DNA of 5,913 nucleotides. Source: Chloroflexota bacterium. GTDB lineage: Bacteria > Chloroflexota > Anaerolineae > Aggregatilineales > Phototrophicaceae. The stretch is from NCBI GenBank assembly GCA_023392115.1, contig JAEVZT010000088.1:1-5913 (forward strand), in the 5' to 3' direction. Below are positions 1-5,818 of this stretch, in pieces. The translations under genes and the position numbers were made by a program. Position 1 is the first letter of the stretch; every line of letters starts with the position of its first letter. The notes under the pieces are model-generated. The model was not told the origin of the DNA. It worked only from the letters and a program-made list of their open reading frames with translations, and searched no databases.

Positions 1-2
1 AC

Positions 3-467
3 GTCACCATCGACGGCGCGCGCGGCATTCTGTTCAACATCACCGGCGGACCTGACCTGAGCCTGTTCGAGGTCAACGAAGCCGCCGCGATCATCAAGGA
101 AAGCGCGCACCCCGAGGTCAACCTGATTTTCGGCGCGCAGATCGACGAGAGCATGGGCGACGAAGTCCGCGTGACCGTCATCGCCACCGGCTTCGAAACC
201 AGCCGCGTCCAGCGCAAGATGGAGCAGCCGACGTTCCGCCCGGCGGCACGCTCGAATCCGCAGCAGCAGACGCAGCAGCAGCGCCCGCCGATGCAGCAGT
301 ACAGCGCGCCGCAGCAGCCACAGCCGGTCAATGCGCAGCCGGAACAGCCGCCTGCTCAGCCGCCGGTACAGCAGCCAAAGCCGCAGCAGCCCGACAATTT
401 CAGCGCGCGCGTTTATGACGAGGACAACATCGAAATCCCGACCTTCCTGCGTAAGCAGAGGCGGTAG
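3..467 (+). CDS. ftsZ: Cell division protein FtsZ, C-terminal part (5' end outside window)
   Basis: FtsZ is the tubulin-like GTPase that polymerises into the cytoplasmic Z-ring. Only the last 154 residues are present, reading from base 3 in frame to the TAG at 465-467; the GTP-binding domain lies upstream of the window. The first ~65 residues carry the end of the C-terminal subdomain: [19 protein letters not shown] corresponds to the family's RGVLVNITAGFDL stretch, and [12 protein letters not shown] to DELRVTVVATGI. Next comes a disordered linker (about 204-420), very rich in Gln and Pro with CAG/CCG codon runs. The end, [10 protein letters not shown] (435-464), is the conserved C-terminal peptide that binds tethering partners such as FtsA or SepF. 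An internal ATG at 153 is not a start, because conserved FtsZ sequence continues upstream in frame. Two hairpin repeats begin 4 bases after the stop. Identification is secure. Confidence 0.96.
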   Translation, partial: VTIDGARGILFNITGGPDLSLFEVNEAAAIIKESAHPEVNLIFGAQIDESMGDEVRVTVIATGFETSRVQRKMEQPTFRPAARSNPQQQTQQQRPPMQQYSAPQQPQPVNAQPEQPPAQPPVQQPKPQQPDNFSARVYDEDNIEIPTFLRKQRR

Positions 468-471
468 GGGA

Positions 472-500
472 CAGTGCTCAGTACCAAGTGCTGAGTGCTG
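472..500 (+). repeat. Hairpin repeat directly after ftsZ
   Basis: Bases 472-484 pair with 488-500 around the 3-base loop CAA, giving a 13-bp stem as RNA in which three pairs are G-U. It starts 4 bases after the ftsZ stop. No T-tract follows (next bases AGGAAGTTC), so it is not a standard intrinsic terminator; it may protect the transcript 3' end or be a REP-like dispersed element. Bases 480-502 match 5790-5812, after nrdJ, at 20 of 23 positions, which supports a repeat family. Confidence 0.6.
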
Positions 501-509
501 AGGAAGTTC

Positions 510-551
510 ACAGTTCACAGTGTTTGAACCAAGGTTCTCACTGTGAACTGT
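510..551. repeat. Long inverted repeat (second hairpin after ftsZ)
   Basis: ACAGTTCACAGTG at 510-522 is perfectly complementary to CACTGTGAACTGT at 539-551. Inside it GAACC (526-530) can pair with GGTTC (533-537), although the innermost pairs would open to leave a feasible loop. The element is nearly self-complementary over 42 bases. Related TTCACAG and ACTGTCAACTG words flank it (506-520, 554-564), suggesting a decayed tandem array. There is no run of T after it. A MITE- or REP-like repeat, or a transcript-end structure acting in either direction, are both possible. Confidence 0.6.
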
Positions 552-650
552 TTACTGTCAACTGGAAGCGGCATGTTGGATTTGTGGCAAAAGTGGGAAA
601 TCTGTTACATCGTCAAACGTCTTTCTAACCAAAACACATCCTGTATTTAG

Positions 651-680
651 TGGACAACATCAGTCCGTTCGTGCTAAATT
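651..680 (+). promoter_or_regulatory. Candidate sigma-70-type promoter for nrdJ
   Basis: TGGACA (651-656) differs from the -35 consensus TTGACA at one base. It is followed 18 bases later by TAAATT (675-680), a 4-of-6 match to the -10 consensus, preceded by TG at 672-673 as in extended -10 elements. Transcription would start near 687 and give a leader of about 205-225 nt carrying the candidate structured RNA at 741-856. The call rests on motif likeness alone. A competing -10-like TATAAA at 864-869 lacks a good -35. Confidence 0.35.
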
Positions 681-740
681 ACCGGTATCGACGTGTCCGA
701 CCAAACATGTCACTCAGACCTCACAGCGACATCGAAGGAC

Positions 741-856
741 TCCCACAGCACAAGCGACTGAGGATTAAGCCGTAATCTGGACAACCAGACAGCGAACGGA
801 GCGGCTGGATAGGTGTTTACCTAGCGCCAGTCGTGGTTTGTTTTGTATGCGTGGGA
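741..856 (+). ncRNA. Candidate structured leader RNA upstream of nrdJ
   Basis: An outer helix can be drawn from 741-746 with 851-856 (TCCCAC/GTGGGA), 748-750 with 848-850, 751-753 with 843-845, and 754-760 with 828-834 (GCGACTG/CAGTCGT, one G-U). It encloses four small hairpins: 763-767/773-777 (GATTA/TAATC), 777-780/785-788 (CTGG/CCAG, sharing one base with the previous stem), 790-793/804-807 (CAGC/GCTG) and 810-814/819-823 (TAGGT/ACCTA). The layout resembles a multibranched riboswitch or leader domain. I do not recognise the family; it is not a tRNA (no T-loop) and shows no cobalamin-riboswitch core. The fold was made by eye, so chance pairing is possible. Confidence 0.35.
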
Positions 857-895
857 CACAGAATATAAATTTTTGCGTTACGACAACTTCAGATG

Positions 896-908
896 AAGGA
901 TTGGAGAG
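896..908 (+). promoter_or_regulatory. Ribosome binding site favouring the ATG at 911
   Basis: AAGGA (896-900) lies 10 bases before the ATG at 911, with a second purine-rich GGAGAG at 903-908. The upstream in-frame ATG at 893 is preceded by ACGACAACTTCAG, which has no Shine-Dalgarno-like sequence. This makes 911 the better start, with six fewer residues (MVQPKTTKRN as N-terminus). Confidence 0.5.
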
Positions 909-910
909 CG

Positions 911-3900
911 ATGGTTCAGCCGAAAACCACTAAACGCAACGCGCTGCACGAACTCGGTTACAAAATCTTTCTGGATCGCTACGCTCAGAAGGATATGACT
1001 CGCTCCACGCTGGCAGTCGGGGACACGGTGATCGTCGTAGTCAACCCGGCGACCGGTCAGCGCGAAATTGGCAAGGTCACAGCTCTCGACCTGCCGACGG
1101 TGACGATTGAGCTGCTCGACGGCGAGGTCGTCACGCGCGATATTGAGAACGTAGATAAACCCCTCGAAACCGACCCGGCACAAATGATGGATCGCGTCGC
1201 CGCAGGTATCGCCGCCGCCGAAGTGACGCCCGAACTGCAAGAGCAATGGACGGGCAACTTCCGCTGGCTGCTCGACGATTTCAAATTCGTCCCCGCCGGT
1301 CGCATCCTCACAGCAGCTGGAACAGATCAACTGTTGACTTACTACAACTGCATGCCGCCGGAACAGGAAATCCTCACCGCAGAGGGCTACAAGCCGATTG
1401 CTGAAGTCGGGGTTGGCGAACTCGTGGTCACGCATCAGAACAGGCTGCGCCCGGTGCTGCACAAATTCGAGCGTGAAACCGAAGAAGCGCTTTACATCAT
1501 TTCCCCCAAGAAGCTCGGCTTTGATGACCTTCGCCTGACGGGCGATCACAAGATTTACATCATCCGTGCCGAGTGGATCAATAAGCATCGTTCGCGTGAC
1601 GGCTTGCGACTGCAACAAGCGCCGTCGTGGATTCCTGCCAAGGATGTCAAACCGGGCGATTATGTCGCCGTTGCGTTCAACGGCGAGGAATGCCCGCCTG
1701 ACCCGATCCGTGTGTCTAATTACGTGGATGGTTATGAAGTGCGCGACGGGCAGGTCGTGAAGCCGACGCGGCGGGGCGCTCACGGCTATGTTGAATCGTG
1801 GGGAACGCATTTTTCAGTCAATGACGCGCTCGAACTCGATGGCGACCTGTGCTACCTATTTGGTCGCTGGCTCGGCGATGGCTGTATCACTCACAGGACG
1901 GGGACAGACATTCCCTCTGGCATCAAGATTGTCTTCAACCTTGATGAAAAGCAGGAAGCGGAAACGGTTGCTCGGATCATCGAAGATAAGTTCGGCGTCG
2001 AAGCTGCTCTGAAACTGAGCAGCACCGAGCGCTGGTATGACCTCTGGGTTAACTCGATGCCGATCGGGCAGTTCTTCAAGGCGTTCCTCGGCGCGTACAG
2101 CTATGGCAAACGGATGCCCGAACCATTGATGCATATGCCGAACGCGCTGACTCTGGAACTGCTGCGCGGCTTGTTCAGCGCTGACGGTTATGTCTCCGGC
2201 AGCCAACTTGGCATTCTTCTCTCTAACCGTGTGCTTGCCGTCCAGATTCATCAACTGCTTCTGCGCCTCGGCTATTTCTTCTCGATTAAAGAGAACACGC
2301 ACCGCCTCGGCAAGCACGAAGCCTATCGGTTGACTGCGACCGGCAGCGAATGCGAGGCGCTTTTCGGGTACTTCTTCGATGCCCAGCCGCCGGAGCGCGG
2401 TTACGATGTCAAGGTGTATTTCGAGCACGATGGGCTGCGCTGGGTTCGGATTGACAAAATCGAGGTCGAGAACTACAGCGGCACGGTGATGGATATCGAG
2501 GTCGCGGAAGACCATTCTTTCGTGTCGGCTGGTGTTGTGGTGTCAAACTGCTATGTCATTCCATCGCCTGCTGACTCGCGCGGGGGGATTATCGAGACGC
2601 TGCGGCAGATGACCGAGATCATGTCGCGCGGCGGCGGTGTCGGCATCAACATCTCGACGCTGCGCCCACGCCAGTCATATGTCAAGGGCGTCAACGGGCG
2701 CTCGAGCGGATCGGTGTCGTGGGGCGCGCTTTACAGCTTCGTCACCGGCTTGATCGAGCAGGGTGGGTCACGGCGCGGCGCGCTGATGCTGATCCTCAAC
2801 GACTGGCATCCCGACGTGTTCGACTTCATCAACAGCAAGCGGACGGCGGGCAAGATCACCAACGCCAACATCAGCGTCGGCGTGTCTGATCGATTCATGG
2901 ATGCTGTCAAAGCTGACGGCGACTGGGAACTGATGTTCCCCGACACGAGCGCGCCGGATTATGACGACGTTTGGGACGGCGACCTCGAAAAGTGGATCGC
3001 CGAAGGGCGTCCGGTCGTCCCATACCAGACGGTCAAGGCGCGTCAGGTATGGGATGCGATCATCGAGAGCGCGTGGGCGAGCGCCGAACCGGGCGTTTTC
3101 TTCCGCCAGCGCTACAACAAGATGTCGAACAGCTACTACTTCTCGCCGATTATCGCCACCAATCCCTGCGTCACCGGCGACACGCTGATTTACACTGATC
3201 ACGGGTTGGTGCGGGCAGAGGAGTTGTTTGACGCTGAAACGGATGCACAGGTCGTCGTCGACGGGCGCTTCGGCGTCGAAGGCAGCACGACTCCCGCGTC
3301 GCGCGTCTTTTTCACCGGACGCAAACCCATCTACCGTTTGCAGACGAAAGAGGGCTACTCCCTGCGCGCGACGGCGGATCACCGTGTGATGACGGCGCAG
3401 GGCTGGGTCGAGCTTCAAAACCTCAAGCCCGGTGACCGCGTCCACATCCTCAACCGCAAGGGTGGGTTCGGCGTCGAAGGCTCGCTGGAGCTTGGGCGCG
3501 TGCTTGGATGGGTGGTTGGCGACGGCACGATCAAGCAAGAGGGCGTCGTCCTGTCGTTCTTCGGCGAAGAGAAGCGCGAACTCGCGCCGGTGTTCGCCAG
3601 TTACGTCAACGACCTTGTCGCGCCGCTGACGACTCGCGCGCGCGCCTACACAGTCGGCGTGACGCAGGTCGAAACGCGCGACGAGGCGCGGGTATCATCG
3701 ACGCGCCTGCACGCGATCATCGACCAGTACAAGCTGGCAGAGAAGAAGCACCGCGTCCCCGAAGCTGTTTTCAAGGGGAGCGAGGACATGCAGCGCGGAT
3801 TTCTACAGGCGTTGTTCACGGCGGATGGCAGTTTTCAGGATGGCGGCGAAAAGGGCGGTACAGTGCGCCTTGCCGCGAACGACCTTGAACTGCTCGAAGG

Positions 3901-5773
3901 CGTGCAGCAGCTTCTCCTGAATTTCGGCATCGCCAGCCGCATCTACCGCGATCGCCATCAGGCGGGCTACCGCATGATGCCGGACGCCAACCGCGAGCTG
4001 AAATCATACTGGTGCGAAGCACAGCACGAACTGTCGATCTCGAAGCGCAACCTTGACACCTTCGCCGACGAAATCGGCTTCCTGATGGATTACAAGCAGG
4101 CGGCGCTGGAAAGCTATGTCACGCGGGGCAAGCGCGGCACGTCCAGCGAGCATTTCACGGCGACTGTCGAGCGCATCAGCGAAGAGGGCATCGAAGACGT
4201 GTTCGACTTGACCGAGCCGCTGACGCATTCGTTTATCGCCAACGGCATGGTCGTTCACAACTGCGGCGAGCAGGGACTTCCGGCGTTCGGCGTCTGCAAC
4301 CTCGGCGCGATCAACCTTGCCAAGTTCTACGACGAAGACAACCACGATGTGAAGTGGGATGATCTCGACACGGCGGTGCGCTACGCCACGCGCTTCCTCG
4401 ACAACGTGATCGACGGCACGCCGTACTTCTTCGAGGCGAATAAGCAGCAGCAGTTGAGCGAGCGCCGCGTCGGGCTGAACAACATGGGCTTGGCGGAACT
4501 GATGATCCGCCTCGGCATCCGCTACGGCAGCGACGAATCGGTCGCGTTCATCGACAGGCTCTATGAGCATATCGCGCGCGCGGCGTACGAAACGTCGGTC
4601 GAACTGGCGCGCGAGAAGGGCGCGTTTCCACAGTTCGACGCCGACAAGTTCGTCCAGAGCGGCTTCATGCAGTCGATGCCCGATGACGTGCGCGAGAAAG
4701 TCCACCAGCACGGCATCCGCAACGTGACGCTCTTGACTCAGGCGCCAACCGGCACGACGGGGACGATGGTCAACACGTCGACAGGGATTGAGCCGTTCTT
4801 TTCGTGGGTCTACTACCGCAAGAGCCGCCTCGGTCTGCACGAGGAGCAGGTGCCGCTGGTCAAAGAGTGGCACGAGGCGCACCCCGACGAAAGCGAACTG
4901 CCGGACTACTTCGTCACGGCGATGGACTTGACGCCGGAAGAACACGTCAAGGTGCAGGCGGCGATCCAGCGCTGGGTCGACTCGAGCATCAGCAAGACGG
5001 CGAACCTGCCCAACAGCTACACCATCGAAGAAACGCGCAAGCTCTATGAATACATGTATGAACTCGGCTGCAAAGGCGGGACGGTTTACCGCGACGGCAG
5101 CCGCGACGAGCAGGTCTTGATGCTGAAAACTGATGAGGAAGACAAGAAAGTGAACACGCCCGCCGAACCTGTATCGCAGGTCGCAACGCCGCATTACATC
5201 TACCCGCGCCCGAGCAAATTACAGGGCGTGACCGTCGCCTGCAAGACGCCCTTCGGCACAGCGTACGTGACGATGAACAGCGACGAGCAAGGCTACCCGT
5301 TCGAAGTGTTCATCACCGCGCCGGGTAAGGCGGGCAGCGATCTTCAGGCGGACGCCGAAGGGCTGGGACGAATGATCTCGCTCCAACTGCGGACGACCGC
5401 GCCGCAGAACCGCCTGCAAATGATCAAACTGGTGATCGACCAGCTTCAGGGGATCGGCGGGTCGCGCTCGATCGGCATGGGACCGAACCGGGAGATGTCG
5501 CTGCCGGCCGCGGTCGCCGGGGCGCTGATGGATCAGTATTTCCCCGAGGAGAAGACGCAGCAGCTTGATTTGTTCAACGGCGTGTTCGAGAGCAGCGGTA
5601 CCGTGCCGACCAACTTCCCGCATGAAGAAGAACCACCCGAAGCCTATGCCAACGGCACATCGCCGTACGGCGCGATCAGCGGCGCGGATATGTGCCCGTC
5701 GTGTGGGACAATCTCGCTGGTGCGCGCGGAAGGCTGTCGCAAGTGCCTGACGTGCGGTTACAGCGAGTGCTAG
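911..5773 (+). CDS. nrdJ: Adenosylcobalamin-dependent (class II) ribonucleoside-diphosphate/triphosphate reductase with two inteins
   Basis: NrdJ reduces ribonucleotides to deoxyribonucleotides in the cytoplasm, using adenosylcobalamin to make a thiyl radical. Residues are numbered from the ATG at 893; the preferred start is Met7 at 911. Exteins are residues 7-152, 553-758 and 1124-1626, about 855 aa after splicing. Landmarks: NCYVIPSP with redox Cys553; SRGGGVGINISTLRP (578-592), part of the substrate-binding barrel; N757-P-C1124-G-E1126, the Asn/radical Cys/Glu triad; Cys1135 in FGVCNLGAINL, the redox partner, 11 residues after the radical Cys as in the Lactobacillus leichmannii enzyme (C408/C419); APTGTTGTM (1284-1292). 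A beta-rich insertion (~38-88), a TSCPD-like domain (~1434-1550) and a terminal Cys cluster complete it. Inteins occupy 153-552 and 759-1123. No ATP-cone is evident. The frame is unbroken and all catalytic residues are present, so the product should be functional after splicing. No other nrd gene (nrdR, nrdB) is visible here. Confidence 0.96.
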   Translation: MVQPKTTKRNALHELGYKIFLDRYAQKDMTRSTLAVGDTVIVVVNPATGQREIGKVTALDLPTVTIELLDGEVVTRDIENVDKPLETDPAQMMDRVAAGIAAAEVTPELQEQWTGNFRWLLDDFKFVPAGRILTAAGTDQLLTYYNCMPPEQEILTAEGYKPIAEVGVGELVVTHQNRLRPVLHKFERETEEALYIISPKKLGFDDLRLTGDHKIYIIRAEWINKHRSRDGLRLQQAPSWIPAKDVKPGDYVAVAFNGEECPPDPIRVSNYVDGYEVRDGQVVKPTRRGAHGYVESWGTHFSVNDALELDGDLCYLFGRWLGDGCITHRTGTDIPSGIKIVFNLDEKQEAETVARIIEDKFGVEAALKLSSTERWYDLWVNSMPIGQFFKAFLGAYSYGKRMPEPLMHMPNALTLELLRGLFSADGYVSGSQLGILLSNRVLAVQIHQLLLRLGYFFSIKENTHRLGKHEAYRLTATGSECEALFGYFFDAQPPERGYDVKVYFEHDGLRWVRIDKIEVENYSGTVMDIEVAEDHSFVSAGVVVSNCYVIPSPADSRGGIIETLRQMTEIMSRGGGVGINISTLRPRQSYVKGVNGRSSGSVSWGALYSFVTGLIEQGGSRRGALMLILNDWHPDVFDFINSKRTAGKITNANISVGVSDRFMDAVKADGDWELMFPDTSAPDYDDVWDGDLEKWIAEGRPVVPYQTVKARQVWDAIIESAWASAEPGVFFRQRYNKMSNSYYFSPIIATNPCVTGDTLIYTDHGLVRAEELFDAETDAQVVVDGRFGVEGSTTPASRVFFTGRKPIYRLQTKEGYSLRATADHRVMTAQGWVELQNLKPGDRVHILNRKGGFGVEGSLELGRVLGWVVGDGTIKQEGVVLSFFGEEKRELAPVFASYVNDLVAPLTTRARAYTVGVTQVETRDEARVSSTRLHAIIDQYKLAEKKHRVPEAVFKGSEDMQRGFLQALFTADGSFQDGGEKGGTVRLAANDLELLEGVQQLLLNFGIASRIYRDRHQAGYRMMPDANRELKSYWCEAQHELSISKRNLDTFADEIGFLMDYKQAALESYVTRGKRGTSSEHFTATVERISEEGIEDVFDLTEPLTHSFIANGMVVHNCGEQGLPAFGVCNLGAINLAKFYDEDNHDVKWDDLDTAVRYATRFLDNVIDGTPYFFEANKQQQLSERRVGLNNMGLAELMIRLGIRYGSDESVAFIDRLYEHIARAAYETSVELAREKGAFPQFDADKFVQSGFMQSMPDDVREKVHQHGIRNVTLLTQAPTGTTGTMVNTSTGIEPFFSWVYYRKSRLGLHEEQVPLVKEWHEAHPDESELPDYFVTAMDLTPEEHVKVQAAIQRWVDSSISKTANLPNSYTIEETRKLYEYMYELGCKGGTVYRDGSRDEQVLMLKTDEEDKKVNTPAEPVSQVATPHYIYPRPSKLQGVTVACKTPFGTAYVTMNSDEQGYPFEVFITAPGKAGSDLQADAEGLGRMISLQLRTTAPQNRLQMIKLVIDQLQGIGGSRSIGMGPNREMSLPAAVAGALMDQYFPEEKTQQLDLFNGVFESSGTVPTNFPHEEEPPEAYANGTSPYGAISGADMCPSCGTISLVRAEGCRKCLTCGYSEC
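1004..1156 (+). other. Beta-rich, KOW/SH3-like insertion in the NrdJ N-terminus
   Basis: Residues ~38-88 sit between the N-terminal helix (LGYKIFLDRYAQKD) and LETDPAQMMDRVAAGIA, which are usually close together in class II reductases. The segment reads as alternating short beta strands (VGDTVIVVV, REIGKVTAL, TVTIELLDG, EVVTRDIENV) with a VGD...G pattern like small SH3/KOW barrels. The domain type is inferred from pattern only; its role (regulation, nucleic-acid or partner contact) is unknown. It is not intein-like. Confidence 0.4.
1349..2548 (+). mobile_element. Intein 1 of NrdJ (400 aa) with LAGLIDADG homing endonuclease
   Basis: This in-frame element starts at Cys153 (CMPPEQEIL, splicing block A) and ends at Asn552 (block G, VVVSN) just before Cys553. 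Block B is LRLTGDHKIYI with the TxxH motif at 216-219. Block F is MDIEVAEDHSFVSAG (533-547) with His541. The central endonuclease has both dodecapeptide motifs, LFGRWLGDG (322-330) and LRGLFSADG (424-432), with their aspartates D329 and D431, so it looks intact. The host sequence reads across as YYN/CYVIP, a precise junction. Oddities: the penultimate residue is Ser551 rather than the usual His, and base composition is lower in GC than the host (92 of 180 bases in three hand-counted lines, against 78 of 120 in two extein lines), suggesting a recent arrival. The element is predicted to excise itself from the protein; the endonuclease would cut intein-free nrdJ alleles. Confidence 0.93.
3167..4261 (+). 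mobile_element. Intein 2 of NrdJ (365 aa) with LAGLIDADG homing endonuclease
   Basis: It starts at Cys759 (CVTGDTLIYTDHG, block A) and ends at His1122-Asn1123 (VVHN, block G), just before Cys1124. Block B is LRATADHRVMT with TxxH at 827-830. Block F is VFDLTEPLTHSFIANG (1103-1118) with His1112. Two endonuclease motifs, LGWVVGDG (871-878) and LQALFTADG (971-979), keep aspartates D877 and D978. Every standard splicing residue is present, so this is a canonical class 1 intein. Exteins join as ATNP/CGEQGLPAFGVCN, splitting the active-site motif directly before the radical cysteine. GC is close to the host gene (76 of 120 bases in two counted lines). A 15-base direct repeat encoding FGVEG lies at 3269-3283 and 3467-3481, between the N-splicing strands and again before the endonuclease. 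Confidence 0.95.
5192..5542 (+). other. TSCPD-like domain of NrdJ
   Basis: Residues ~1434-1550 follow the reductase barrel after a charged, low-complexity linker (DEEDKKVNTPAEPVSQ). The start YPRPSKLQGVTVACKTPFGTAYVTMN and the later IDQLQGIGGSR resemble the TSCPD domain commonly attached to B12-dependent reductases. Its exact role is not established from sequence; family knowledge places it next to the C-terminal Cys-rich tail. Boundaries are approximate. Confidence 0.6.
5693..5773 (+). other. C-terminal cysteine cluster of NrdJ
   Basis: The last 26 residues hold six cysteines: C1601 and C1604 (CPSCG), then C1615, C1618 and C1621, and the final residue C1626. The CPxCG plus CxxC arrangement looks like a small zinc ribbon. 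In this family a mobile Cys-rich tail passes reducing equivalents from thioredoxin to the active-site disulfide. The protein ends on a cysteine, directly followed by the TAG stop at 5771-5773. Confidence 0.65.
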
Positions 5774-5812
5774 GGAAGAAGGAAGAAGAAGTACCGAGTA
5801 CTGTGTGCTGAG
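5774..5812 (+). repeat. Purine-rich tract and second copy of the post-stop repeat
   Basis: A GGAAGAAGGAAGAAGAAG tract (5774-5791) starts at the first base after the nrdJ stop. It runs into 5790-5812, which matches 480-502 downstream of ftsZ at 20 of 23 positions. Here AGTAC (5790-5794) pairs with GTACT (5798-5802) around loop CGA, the same hairpin position as in the first copy (loop CAA). It is a dispersed intergenic repeat of unknown role. Confidence 0.55.
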
Positions 5813-5818
5813 TTGATG

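Larger units (their letters stand above)
468..910. other. ftsZ-nrdJ intergenic region without a protein gene
   Basis: I see no credible protein gene in these ~440 bases on either strand. The first part (468-560) is taken up by two hairpin-forming repeats. The middle (570-740) is lower in GC than the flanking genes and contains the best promoter-like pair. The last part (741-856) can form a closed set of stems, described separately, followed by an AT-rich stretch (861-875) and the nrdJ ribosome binding site. A cobalamin riboswitch would be a natural expectation ahead of a B12-dependent reductase, but I could not find its conserved B12-box or GCCACTG-type core. Confidence 0.7.

Noticed and set aside
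259..380. CAG/CCG microsatellite
   Set aside because: The triplet runs encode the Gln/Pro-rich disordered linker of FtsZ, which is normally low-complexity and variable.
581..600. MraZ-type operator (GTGGC and GTGGG spaced 4 bases)
   Set aside because: Only one and a half repeats are present, and the downstream gene is nrdJ rather than mraZ or a division cluster start.
754..834. tRNA-like cloverleaf with a 7-bp end stem
   Set aside because: There is no T-loop GTTCRANNC, no D-loop GG, and the arm lengths and loops (4-5 bases) do not fit a tRNA.
741..856. Cobalamin riboswitch upstream of a B12-dependent enzyme
   Set aside because: This was the natural expectation, but I could not find the conserved B12 box or GCCACTG-like core. 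The B12-dependent enzyme also needs no repression by its own cofactor unless a B12-independent backup is involved.
878..1810. 310-codon open frame on the minus strand
   Set aside because: It lies antisense to nrdJ and intein 1. The protein is rich in Arg/His/Val with no recognisable domain, as expected from the reverse complement of a GC-biased gene.
2768..3538. 256-codon minus-strand open frame; also 1856-2515 and 5219-5623
   Set aside because: Each is wholly inside nrdJ, antisense, and without recognisable motifs or homology. They are shadows of the coding strand.
4004..5194. 396-codon open frame on the minus strand
   Set aside because: It is the complement of conserved NrdJ catalytic sequence. 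The product is composition-driven (runs of Arg, Val, Asp) without family motifs.
893..5773. Frameshifted or multi-gene locus suggested by the unusual 1626-aa length
   Set aside because: The reading frame is continuous, and the excess length is fully explained by two inteins with complete splicing motifs. The joined exteins give a normal-sized NrdJ.
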